Of a DNA stretch of 64,000 bases, positions 9,141 to 16,591 are shown piece by piece. A model generated the notes under the pieces. It had not been told where the DNA came from and made no database searches. It saw only the letters and a program-made list of their open reading frames with translations. Made by a program: the position numbers and the translations under genes. Position 1 is the first letter of the stretch. Every line of letters begins with the position of its first letter. Source of the stretch: Pseudaminobacter soli (ex Li et al. 2025) (lineage in GTDB: Bacteria; Pseudomonadota; Alphaproteobacteria; Rhizobiales; Rhizobiaceae); contig NZ_PXYL01000005.1 of assembly GCF_003012705.1 (NCBI RefSeq), positions 1 to 64,000 of the forward strand, given 5' to 3'.

Positions 9141-9878
9141 TCAGTACGCGTCGGCGTTGTCGATGTTGAAGTTGTAGAGCGTGCGCGCCGAACCGTAGCG
9201 CTTGAACTCTTCGGGCTTCGCATCGGTCATTCCGGCCCGCTCGAGCAGGTCCTTCAGGATTTCGATGTGCTCGGGCCGCATCTCCTTTTCGATGCAGTCG
9301 GCGCCGAGGCTCTTGACCGAGCCACGCACGAACAGCCGCGCCTCGTAGATGGAGTCGCCAAGCGCATCGCCGGCATCGCCCAGGACAACGAGATTGCCCG
9401 ACTGCGCCATGAAGGCCGACATGTGCCCGACATTGCCGCGCACGACGATGTTGATGCCCTTCATCGAAATGCCGCAACGCGACGAGGCGTTGCCCTCGAT
9501 GACCAGCAGGCCGCCGCGACCGGTGGCCCCGGCATACTGGCTGGCGTCGCCCTTCACGATGACGGCGCCCGACATCATGTTCTCGGCCACGCCCGGTCCG
9601 ACCGAGCCGTGCACGGTGACGTTGGCCTTCTGGTTCATGCCGGCGCAGTAGTAGCCCACGCTGCCATGCACATCGACATTGATGGCCGCATCGATGCCCA
9701 CAGCAACTGCGTGATTGCCCTTCGGATTCAGAACTTCCCAAGCGGTCTCGTTCGAGCCATCCGTCACATCATGCAGCGCCTGGTTGAGTTCGCGCAGCGG
9801 GACCTTGGCGAGGTCGAACACCCTCGCCGCATATTGCGTCTCCGGCGCTGGCGCCTTGGCAAGATTGGATGTAGCCAT
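9141..9878 (-). CDS. mgsB: N-methylglutamate synthase subunit B (GXGXG beta-helix domain)
   Basis: The 245-residue product is a free-standing GXGXG domain as found at the C terminus of glutamate synthase. The repeats of a right-handed beta-helix are visible as Gly-rich turns: VHGSVGYYCAGM, VKGDASQYAGATGRGG, VRGNVGHMSAFMAQSG. The domain is thought to be structural, bridging the amidotransferase and FMN parts. The start ATG 9878 lies 4 nt after the mgsA stop; the frame continues upstream only as antisense-like sequence inside mgsA. The alternative name is glxC. Confidence 0.86.
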   Translation of the reverse strand: MATSNLAKAPAPETQYAARVFDLAKVPLRELNQALHDVTDGSNETAWEVLNPKGNHAVAVGIDAAINVDVHGSVGYYCAGMNQKANVTVHGSVGPGVAENMMSGAVIVKGDASQYAGATGRGGLLVIEGNASSRCGISMKGINIVVRGNVGHMSAFMAQSGNLVVLGDAGDALGDSIYEARLFVRGSVKSLGADCIEKEMRPEHIEILKDLLERAGMTDAKPEEFKRYGSARTLYNFNIDNADAY

Positions 9879-9882
9879 CGTC

Positions 9883-10779
9883 TCAATGCTCCCAGAAATA
9901 GACGGTTGAGGGCTCGGGCTCCCAAACCCTGGCCTGTTCGATGCCCGGCAGATTGGCCAGCGCGCGGTATTCGGACCCGAACGCGACGTAGCGGTCGGTC
10001 TCGGCCATGACTGCCGGCTTGCAGGCGATAGGATCGCGCACCACGCCAAAGCCGTTCTTGGTGCCGACTACGAAAGTGAAGAAGCCGTCGAGGTCGCTGA
10101 GACTCGATTCCAGAGCCTGACCGAGGTCCATGCCGCCGGCGATCTTGTGCGACAGGTAGGCTGCCGCCACTTCCGTGTCGTTCTCGGTCTCGAAGGTCAT
10201 GCCTTCGCGCCGCAGCTCGCGACGGACATTGTTGTGGTTGGACAGCGAGCCATTATGAACGAGACACTGGTCGGGACCCGTAGAGAACGGGTGCGCGCCC
10301 ATGGTCGTCACAGCGGACTCAGTGGCCATGCGGGTGTGGCCGATGCCATGCGTGCCGCTCATCTTCGAAACCTCGAAGCGCTCGGCCACCTTCTCCGGCA
10401 AGCCCACTTCCTTATAGATTTCGATCGCCTCGCCCATGCCCATGACGCGTGCGGCCGGCCGGAGTTCCGCGATGGCCTCACGCGCGGCCTCGAGCTTGTC
10501 GGCCGGCATGACGAACACTGCATGCGTGGACTTCACAGTCATGGCGACCGGCGCACCGATCTTCTTGGAGAGCTCAGCATCCAGCCCCGCGAAATCGCGC
10601 TTTGGCGCCGGCGACTGAATGGTGAGCTTGCCCTGGCCCTCGGCCGACGATCCGTAGATCGCGATGCCGGCGCTGTCGGGACCGCGATCAGTCAGCAAGA
10701 CCATCATCTCCGACAGCATGGCGCCTAATTGAGGCTCCAGCGACTTGTCCTTCAGAAACAGCCCCACAATGCCACACAT
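9883..10779 (-). CDS. mgsA: N-methylglutamate synthase subunit A (class II glutamine amidotransferase)
   Basis: The 298-residue protein begins MCGIVGLFLKD, so removal of Met exposes the catalytic Cys of an Ntn-type (PurF-like) glutaminase. Further family marks are DRGPDSAGIAIYG, GHTRMATES, LVHNGSLSNHNNVRREL and NDTEVAAAYL. The ATG at 10779 is fixed by this catalytic Cys and by GAGGTG 5-6 nt upstream; the longer frame is ignored. It is the first gene of the methylamine operon. In NMG synthase it probably hydrolyses the gamma-glutamylmethylamide side chain and channels methylamine to MgsC. The alternative name is glxB. Confidence 0.87.
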   Translation of the reverse strand: MCGIVGLFLKDKSLEPQLGAMLSEMMVLLTDRGPDSAGIAIYGSSAEGQGKLTIQSPAPKRDFAGLDAELSKKIGAPVAMTVKSTHAVFVMPADKLEAAREAIAELRPAARVMGMGEAIEIYKEVGLPEKVAERFEVSKMSGTHGIGHTRMATESAVTTMGAHPFSTGPDQCLVHNGSLSNHNNVRRELRREGMTFETENDTEVAAAYLSHKIAGGMDLGQALESSLSDLDGFFTFVVGTKNGFGVVRDPIACKPAVMAETDRYVAFGSEYRALANLPGIEQARVWEPEPSTVYFWEH

Positions 10780-10922
10780 GGCGTTCACCTCGTTTGTTTT
10801 CTGCCTGCAATGAAAGCTAGCAGGTCCAAATTTTGAATTCAACTGACATGAATGTTTTTTTCCTTATAGAAAAGATTGGTCCATGTCGTCCAATTGTTCT
10901 GGCCACGATCGGGCCAGAGAGA
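10780..10922 (-). promoter_or_regulatory. Promoter region of the mgs-gmaS-mgd operon
   Basis: This AT-rich stretch precedes mgsA. On the minus strand TTGAAT is followed after 17 nt by TAGCTT, a possible but weak sigma70 pair. On the plus strand ATGAATGTTTTT (10848-10859) resembles a sequence at 13264-13275 and one at 14310-14321 near the permease and XRE genes. This may be a shared operator. No RpoN-type GG-N10-GC element was seen. Confidence 0.4.
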
Positions 10923-10949
10923 CTGCCGCCTGCGATCCGCAGGCGGCAG
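10923..10949 (-). terminator. Strong hairpin after uspA
   Basis: Perfect 11-bp arms CTGCCGCCTGC and GCAGGCGGCAG flank a 5-nt loop, 7 nt past the stop codon of the UspA gene. There is no T-run on either strand, so it may act as a 3' end stabiliser or a weak terminator isolating the permease-uspA transcript from mgsA. Confidence 0.5.
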
Positions 10950-10956
10950 CAGAAGT

Positions 10957-11451
10957 TCAATGTTGCCCGGCCGGACAAACGAGATGAACGGGCACCTTGG
11001 TGCGGCCACGAACGCGATAGGGTTCCTGGCTCCACATCATGCTGCGGACGAGCCAGTTGCGGCGCGGGTCCGCCCCCATGACGATGGCATCGCACTTCTT
11101 GCGCTTCGCCTCGCTCAATATGCTCCGGCAGGGATTGCGAGTGGTGACGATGTGGCCATCGGCCTCCACGCCGGCATTCTCCAGCTGGGTGATCGCCCAG
11201 ATGATGTTTTCTTCCTGCTCTGCCATTTCGCGCCGACTGGGACGCAGGCCCGGATTGGGGAGGCCGAAACCTGTTCCCCAAAGCCGGGCCACGGTCAGAA
11301 CCTGGGCGCGACCTCCCTGGCTGTGCACCAGGCGCACGGCCAGATCGATCACCTCCTGGCTGAACCGCCGCCCCTCCGACGCGACCAGCACATTGCTGAC
11401 CTCGAGCGGGTTGCCGGCTTCATGCGGGCGTCCGAACGGAGTCCGGATCAT
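10957..11451 (-). CDS. Universal stress protein (UspA family)
   Basis: The 164-residue protein has the UspA alpha/beta pattern: beta1 SNVLVASEGRRFSQEVIDLA (about 19-38), a HIVTTRNPCRSILSEA segment and beta4 CDAIVMGADPRRN. The C-terminal ATP-binding glycines are poorly kept (RSMMWSQEPYRVRGRTKVPV), so it may be a non-ATP-binding type. It starts 15 nt after the APC permease stop, so the two are probably co-transcribed. UspA domains often regulate or are fused to transporters, and a role in controlling the neighbouring permease is plausible but unproven. Confidence 0.78.
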   Translation of the reverse strand: MIRTPFGRPHEAGNPLEVSNVLVASEGRRFSQEVIDLAVRLVHSQGGRAQVLTVARLWGTGFGLPNPGLRPSRREMAEQEENIIWAITQLENAGVEADGHIVTTRNPCRSILSEAKRKKCDAIVMGADPRRNWLVRSMMWSQEPYRVRGRTKVPVHLVCPAGQH

Positions 11452-11466
11452 TTTCGACCGCGCTCC

Positions 11467-12978
11467 TCAGTTCCCGCCGACTGCCATCGCAGGCGCGAAG
11501 CCGGCACGCCGGTCTTCCCACATGCGATACCAATAGAGCGGAAGGTACATGAAAATGGTAGCGACACCGAGGAAGTAGTAGATCGCCTGACCGCCGATAT
11601 ACGAATATATCAGACCGCCAACCAGCCAAACGAAGAAATACAGCGCGGCCAACATTAGCGCGATATACTTGAAATATTCGGGCAGACGGAACGGACGATG
11701 GACATTCGGCCGATCCTTGCGCAGCAGATAGTAGGCGATCAGCACCGGCACGAACGAACCGAGATATCCCACATTGGAGAAGGAATAGATCTCGATCGCA
11801 CCGCCCATGAAGGCGATGGCCAGGCTGGCGACCACGTTGGTCATCATGGCGCGATCCGGCACATGATGCTTGTTCAGGTGCTGATAGAAGCGCGGGAACT
11901 GCCCGTCGAGCGACATCTGGTAGAGCGAGCGCGAGCAGCCCATCAGCGAGTTCAGCGCCGAGAGCACGAGTGCCACGATCAGCATCGCCGCCATCAGCCA
12001 TTCCATCACCGTTCCGGCGACGCCGGGGAAGATGTTGCTGGCGAAGGTAACGAACATCGTCTTGGGATCGACCAGGGCCGGGTCCGAGATGGCCTTGGCG
12101 CCGAGCACCACCACGAAGGAGATCGGCAGCATGGTGTAGACGAACACGCCATAGCCGCCTTCGAGCGTCATCGCGATCTTGGCATCGCGCCCCGGATGCT
12201 TGCATTCGCCGATGTAGCAGGCAGCCGCTTCATAGGCGATCACCGTCCAAAGCAACGGGAACGCATAAGCGACATACATCATCCACGCCGGATATCCGCC
12301 GACCGGGCTGAAGAAGCTCGAGCCATCCAGATGCCGGAAGCCTGCAAGTTCGCTCCAGTTCGCCGCGTCGAGATTGAAGATGAAACCGATCGACAGGAAA
12401 GTCAGCGGGATCATCGAAAGCACGGCAAGCACCGTTGCCATGGACGTGCCGAAGCGGATGCCGAGATAGGCGGGAATGGAGAGAACGATCAGGCCGACCG
12501 CCGTGATCGCCAGCGTCCAGTAAGGAATGAAGGTGCTGACCGGCGTGATGCCATGCGTGGCATCCAGACCGAACAGATGCGTGATGTAGAAGGACGCCAG
12601 GATCATGTTGAGCGGCGCAACCGGCATCCAACCTACCCAATACATCCATGCGGTGATGCCGTTCACATGGGGTGCAAGTCGCGGCCAGCGCTCCTTGTAG
12701 GCGGGATAGGCGTAGGAGGGCGAGCCACCCGTGCGCCCCGGCATCATTGCCGAAAGCTCCGCCAGAAGCAGGCAAAGAACGACGCCGGTAAGAGTGAAGA
12801 AGGTTATGAAAGGAATGTAGGAAGCACCGAAAACCGTGAGGAATGCGGGCGCGGCCCCGGTGACGAGAATGGTACCGGCAAGACCGATTACAAATGCTCC
12901 CCACCAATTGGTGCCGGTCTGTAGATTGCCGTGTTCGTAGTCAAGAACGTCTAATGCCTCTGATCCAGCCTGGCTCAT
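11467..12978 (-). CDS. APC-superfamily amino acid/amine permease
   Basis: The 503-residue protein has about 12 predicted membrane helices and the APC N-terminal pattern, including LLAELSAMMPGRTGGSPSYA, where APC carriers have the helix-2 E-x-x-x-x-P-x-x-G-G signature. GGGAGG lies 7 nt before the ATG. The start overlaps the stop of a 33-codon ORF by ATGA. The substrate is not visible from sequence. Its place beside the methylamine operon suggests uptake of methylamine, gamma-glutamylmethylamide, N-methylglutamate or another amine or amino acid. It is probably co-transcribed with the downstream UspA gene. Confidence 0.85.
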   Translation of the reverse strand: MSQAGSEALDVLDYEHGNLQTGTNWWGAFVIGLAGTILVTGAAPAFLTVFGASYIPFITFFTLTGVVLCLLLAELSAMMPGRTGGSPSYAYPAYKERWPRLAPHVNGITAWMYWVGWMPVAPLNMILASFYITHLFGLDATHGITPVSTFIPYWTLAITAVGLIVLSIPAYLGIRFGTSMATVLAVLSMIPLTFLSIGFIFNLDAANWSELAGFRHLDGSSFFSPVGGYPAWMMYVAYAFPLLWTVIAYEAAACYIGECKHPGRDAKIAMTLEGGYGVFVYTMLPISFVVVLGAKAISDPALVDPKTMFVTFASNIFPGVAGTVMEWLMAAMLIVALVLSALNSLMGCSRSLYQMSLDGQFPRFYQHLNKHHVPDRAMMTNVVASLAIAFMGGAIEIYSFSNVGYLGSFVPVLIAYYLLRKDRPNVHRPFRLPEYFKYIALMLAALYFFVWLVGGLIYSYIGGQAIYYFLGVATIFMYLPLYWYRMWEDRRAGFAPAMAVGGN

Positions 12979-13076
12979 TTGATGACCTCCCGTGTCATGC
13001 CCGCCCGGCTTCCCGAGATGATCTCGATGAAGCGATCTATTCCTTCCGTCTCGGAAATCTTTGTTCGTTCAGCCAT
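12975..13076 (-). CDS. Small ORF (33 aa) translationally coupled to the permease
   Basis: The ORF reads from ATG 13076 to a TGA that overlaps the permease ATG (ATGA). It has one of the best ribosome sites in the region: GGAGGAGA at 13081-13088, giving GGAGG and then 7 nt before the ATG. The product begins MAERTKISETEGIDRF and ends TREVIK: hydrophilic, no membrane helix, no recognised domain. Spacing and Shine-Dalgarno strength suggest real translation. It could be a tiny regulatory or accessory subunit of the permease, or a leader ORF controlling permease translation. Conservation was not tested. Confidence 0.55.
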   Translation of the reverse strand: MAERTKISETEGIDRFIEIISGSRAGMTREVIK

Positions 13077-13173
13077 CGAATCTCCTCCATTCGAATGGGT
13101 GCACCGTCGGCGGCCACAGACCACGCAGGACAGCATGGACCATGACCCCAATCCGTCGATTGAGGTTTGGCAT
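13069..13173 (-). CDS. Small ORF (34 aa) overlapping the next small ORF
   Basis: From ATG 13173 (AAGGGA 5-6 nt upstream) to a TGA at 13069 it encodes MPNLNRRIGVMVHAVLRGLW and 14 further residues. The last 8 nt (ATGGCTGA) overlap the start of the 33-aa ORF. The middle is mildly hydrophobic. No domain is recognised. The chained overlaps (this ORF, the 33-aa ORF, permease) suggest coupled translation, but a chance frame cannot be excluded. Confidence 0.35.
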   Translation of the reverse strand: MPNLNRRIGVMVHAVLRGLWPPTVHPFEWRRFDG

Positions 13174-13540
13174 TTCTTTCCCTTTTCGAGCGTCCATCGA
13201 GCCTGGCGGGACGCTGTTCCCCGTCTATTTTTATATACTGCCAGGCAAATTAATTACCTTATGAGAAACATTCACCATAAGGCTTGTCAAGCGTGGAGTG
13301 ACGTTGGGTGAGGAGCTGCAGAGAGGACAATCAGGGGTGGCAGAGCAGTGCCCGGGACGGTTTCGGGCTGGTAGAATCCAGCCCGAAACGGCACGCTGCT
13401 TGTGTCGAAAGCGCGCGCTGGCTCAATAAGCTGGGCAAGTAAAAAGGGTCACGCGCGATCGCCAGACCGCCGTTTCATGACCATTGCTATGCGAAGGCCG
13501 GACGCCGATATCGCGCCGACTCGGACGACCGAGCTTGTCC
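13174..13540. promoter_or_regulatory. Permease-operon promoter region with inverted repeat and hairpin
   Basis: This 367-bp stretch has no convincing gene. An AT-rich part (13225-13285) carries an inverted repeat CCTTATG (13257-13263) and CATAAGG (13276-13282). The 12 nt between the arms read GTGAATGTTTCT on the minus strand, similar to sequences upstream of mgsA and of the XRE gene. A perfect 12-bp hairpin, GTTTCGGGCTGG (13360-13371) and CCAGCCCGAAAC (13378-13389), lies about 150 nt past the XRE stop, has no T-run and could end that transcript. Confidence 0.45.
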
Positions 13541-14284
13541 TCAGTCGCTGCCGCTGCCTTGCGGGTAGGAGATGATCGACAGATAGCGTATCGGCCGCTT
13601 GGTCAGTTGTTCAGGGCCGTGCGGGGCATCGGCGTCGAAGAACAGGCTGTCGCCCGGCAGCATCGTGTAGAGATTGTTGCCGTGCCGATAGACCACTTCG
13701 CCCTCCAGCATATAGAGGAACTCCATGCCGTCGTGCTGGAAGGTCGGAAACACGTCCGAATCCTCGCTCAGCGTGATGAGATAGGGCTCGACGGTCACGC
13801 CGCTGGTGTTCGATCCGATGTGACCGAGCAGCGTGTATTGATGCCCGGCGCGCGTACCGCGCCGCTCGACATCGACGCCCTCCCCGGCCTTCACGAACAC
13901 CGCGTTGCGCTCCTCTTCGAAGCGGCGCAGAAACGCCGTCAGCGGCACACCCAGCGCCCGCGACAAGGACTGAAGCGTCGTCAGCGACGGCGAAGTATTG
14001 CCGTTCTCGATCTTGGACAGCATGCCGAGCGAGATGTTCGTGGCCGCGGCCAGATCCGCCACGGTGATGCCGAGCTTCTTGCGGAAGGCGCGAACTTCGC
14101 GCCCGATGGCAACTTCCAGCACGTTCTCGCGCGTATCGCGAACCGCATGCGGGTTCTGGTTCAGACTTTTGGAGGCGTTGAGGTCCTTTGCCAGCGACTT
14201 AATCGCCTGCACGGCCTCGCTTCTGCGTTTGCTCTGCTTGCGCGGCTCTGCCGCCGGTGTCGATGTCTTCGCCACTTCGCTCAC
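13541..14284 (-). CDS. XRE-family transcriptional regulator with C-terminal cupin domain
   Basis: The 247-residue protein has a basic, low-complexity N-terminal tail (1-50), a helix-turn-helix of the XRE type at about 62-115 (VADLAAATNISLGMLSKIEN) and a cupin_2 domain from about 170 with QHDGMEFLYMLEGEVVYRHG and LPGDSLFFDADAPHGPEQL. Such regulators sense small carboxylates or amines through the cupin. It is transcribed towards the permease and methylamine genes and is the only regulator next to them, so it is the best candidate for their control. A sequence GTGAATTTTTTT at 14310-14321, 26 nt upstream of its own start, resembles the motif near mgsA and the permease. Confidence 0.88.
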   Translation of the reverse strand: MSEVAKTSTPAAEPRKQSKRRSEAVQAIKSLAKDLNASKSLNQNPHAVRDTRENVLEVAIGREVRAFRKKLGITVADLAAATNISLGMLSKIENGNTSPSLTTLQSLSRALGVPLTAFLRRFEEERNAVFVKAGEGVDVERRGTRAGHQYTLLGHIGSNTSGVTVEPYLITLSEDSDVFPTFQHDGMEFLYMLEGEVVYRHGNNLYTMLPGDSLFFDADAPHGPEQLTKRPIRYLSIISYPQGSGSD

Positions 14285-14421
14285 CCGCCACGTTAAATTT
14301 TTACTGATAGTGAATTTTTTTATTTCCCGTACGCGGTAATGGCGGGAAATTCAAGCATTTCTCACGCATTGCACGTTTGCTGCGACGAATCGTGCAAGGC
14401 CTCGAATAGCCCTGCAAAAGG

Positions 14422-15327
14422 TCAGGCCGTGTATCGGCGCGGAAAGGTCGAGATCGCCAGGGAAGCGGCGCGAACACCGCGTTCGAGCGCCGCCTGCAAG
14501 CTGTCGCCCAGGCTCAATCCGGCTAGGAAAGCGGCGTTGAAGGTGTCGCCGGCGCCAACGGTGTCGATGACGGTGACCGGCGGCGCCTTGGCCGAAACCG
14601 AGTTGCCGTCGCGGATGGCCGAAGCACCGTCCGGGCCGTTCTTGATCACCAGCGTCTGGCCAGCGCCGAGCCGACCTGAAAGCGTTATGGCGGCTGTGCC
14701 GAGATTGTCGTTCTCGCCCAGGCCCTTCACCTCTTCGGCGTTCAGCAGCGCGTAGTCGACCAGGGAGAGCCATTCCAGCGATCGCATCTTGTTGGCCTCG
14801 CTCCAACCCTCCGGCGGCCAGCCCGGATCGATCGCCGTCTGCCAGCCACGCTGCTTCAGCAGTCGCAGCAGTTCGCTCGTCCCCTCGATCAGCGACGGCA
14901 TGAGGAAGCCGCCGGAAATGCAGGCAAAGCTCGCCGCCGTCGGCGCGGCCGGGATATGGGCGAGCAGGTCTTCGAGCCGGGCGTGATGCAGATGGCCCGG
15001 CGCGGTGAAGAAGACGCGATCGCCGCCCTTGTGGACAATGCCGACACTGATGGTCGTGTCGGAATCGTCGATTACCCAGGTCGAGCAGGCCTCATCGAAA
15101 CTGCCGGCAAGCCAGCTGCCCATGGCGTCGTTGCCGACGCTGGCGAGCAGGCGGTGCGCAAAGCCCATGCCGCTCAGCGCCAGCGCGGTATTGCCGGCCG
15201 ATCCGCCCGGCCGCATCTCGCTGCGCGGCACCACGACCTCGGTGCCGATGGCTGGCCAGCCGTCGACCTCCCCCATGACGAGGTCGACATTGACGTTTCC
15301 GAGGATGAGGAGCGGCGGTATGGGCAT
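14422..15327 (-). CDS. PfkB-family carbohydrate kinase
   Basis: The 301-residue protein has both PfkB signatures: GGSAGNTALAL (41-51) near the substrate lid and DTVGAGDTFNAAF near the C terminus, with the catalytic base Asp261. It phosphorylates a sugar, polyol or nucleoside; the exact substrate is not visible. It is the last gene of the LacI-controlled ABC transporter operon, 6 nt after the dehydrogenase gene, so the likely order is import, oxidation and phosphorylation of one sugar or polyol. The 137-bp gap to the XRE gene shows no strong terminator. Confidence 0.88.
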   Translation of the reverse strand: MPIPPLLILGNVNVDLVMGEVDGWPAIGTEVVVPRSEMRPGGSAGNTALALSGMGFAHRLLASVGNDAMGSWLAGSFDEACSTWVIDDSDTTISVGIVHKGGDRVFFTAPGHLHHARLEDLLAHIPAAPTAASFACISGGFLMPSLIEGTSELLRLLKQRGWQTAIDPGWPPEGWSEANKMRSLEWLSLVDYALLNAEEVKGLGENDNLGTAAITLSGRLGAGQTLVIKNGPDGASAIRDGNSVSAKAPPVTVIDTVGAGDTFNAAFLAGLSLGDSLQAALERGVRAASLAISTFPRRYTA

Positions 15328-15333
15328 GGCTAC

Positions 15334-16578
15334 TTAGCTGATGTGGCGTGCGACGACCGGCACGTAGTTTTCGAGTTCCGGCGCCGGGAAGTGCACCGTC
15401 TCGCCTATTTCCGCCGAGCGGTAAAGGCCCATCATGATTTCCACGACTGCAAGCCCGTCCTCAAAGGTCTCGAGCGGCGTCTCGCCCTTGCGGAAGCACT
15501 CGGTCATGTGGCGGTTCTCGTCGGTATAGCCATAGACGCCGGCCTCGTCTTCCAACACCGGCATCAGGCCCTGCTCGGCGTTCTGCTTTTCGACCAGATC
15601 TTCGCCTTCGGAACCCGTGACGGCGCGCGACATGAATATCTTAAGGCCAGTGTTCAGCGAATTGAATTCCATCGCATATTCGGGCCCCAGCAGCTCAAGC
15701 TGGATGCGCAGGCCCGCGCCCACATAGGCCCATGAAGTGGTCGCCTCGATCATCAGATCGTTGCCCTGCTCGTCCTCGAGCGACACGGTGGCGCGCGCAA
15801 AATCCTCAGACGGATGATTGCGGTAGTCGACGCCGCCCCCATAGCGCTGCTTGAGCTGGTCGGCATAGTGCGGGCGCGTCCACTTGAGGTTGGCGACGGT
15901 GCCGTTGACCGACTTGACCCTGAGCGACTTGCGCGCAGCACCCGGCTCGGTCAGCAGGTGGCGCGCCACCTCAACCGAATGGCACATCATGTCCGACAGC
16001 ACGCCGCCCCCCTGCTTGTCGCCCTGCCAGAACCAGGCTTCGTGCGGGCCGGAATGCTCTTCCGCGGCGCGCGCCAGATATGGCCTGCCCGTGGTCGAAG
16101 CAGCACGCCGCCAGACGATCTCCTTGCCGCGAAGCACGGGCGTGGAGAACACCTGGTTCTCCAGATAACCGTGGTTGAGCTTGGCGTCAGTGGCAAGGCG
16201 CAGCATTTCGCGCGCCTCGGCAACGGTGCGGGCCAGCGGCTTCTCGCAGGCGACTGCAAAGACCTTGCTGCGGCCGGCGGTCACTTCGGCATGCAGCGTG
16301 CGCATGACGTCGAGGCGCGTATAGTTGGGCGAAAGGATCCAGATCGCGTCGACATTCTCGTCGCGCAGCAGGCTTTCCAGGCTGTCGTGGCTCTTGCAGG
16401 AGCCGAGGCCCAGTTCGGAAACCATAGCCGAGAAGTGCGCGCGGTTTTCCGGCTTGCGGCTGTAGACGCCCACCACGTCGATGTTGCGCACACCGACCAT
16501 CGACTTCAGGTGGAACTGGGCGATGAAGCCGGTGCCCACAAAGCCTACGCGCAGCCTGTCTTTCGGCAGATTGGTCAT
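15334..16578 (-). CDS. Gfo/Idh/MocA-family NAD(P)-dependent oxidoreductase
   Basis: The 414-residue product has the N-terminal Rossmann motif VGFVGTGFIAQFH (11-23) and the family EKP motif in ACEKPLAR (110-117), where the Lys takes part in catalysis. The C-terminal alpha/beta domain is present at normal length. Family members oxidise sugars, inositols or their derivatives. It lies between LacI (13 nt) and PfkB (6 nt) genes in one operon with a ribose-type ABC transporter. The substrate is unknown; a sugar alcohol, inositol or amino sugar is reasonable. Confidence 0.88.
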   Translation of the reverse strand: MTNLPKDRLRVGFVGTGFIAQFHLKSMVGVRNIDVVGVYSRKPENRAHFSAMVSELGLGSCKSHDSLESLLRDENVDAIWILSPNYTRLDVMRTLHAEVTAGRSKVFAVACEKPLARTVAEAREMLRLATDAKLNHGYLENQVFSTPVLRGKEIVWRRAASTTGRPYLARAAEEHSGPHEAWFWQGDKQGGGVLSDMMCHSVEVARHLLTEPGAARKSLRVKSVNGTVANLKWTRPHYADQLKQRYGGGVDYRNHPSEDFARATVSLEDEQGNDLMIEATTSWAYVGAGLRIQLELLGPEYAMEFNSLNTGLKIFMSRAVTGSEGEDLVEKQNAEQGLMPVLEDEAGVYGYTDENRHMTECFRKGETPLETFEDGLAVVEIMMGLYRSAEIGETVHFPAPELENYVPVVARHIS

Positions 16579-16591
16579 GGATGCCTTCCTT

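Noticed and set aside
12979-13311. Plus-strand ORF of 110 codons upstream of the permease
   Set aside because: Poor residue composition, no Shine-Dalgarno, and antisense to two small ORFs that have better support.
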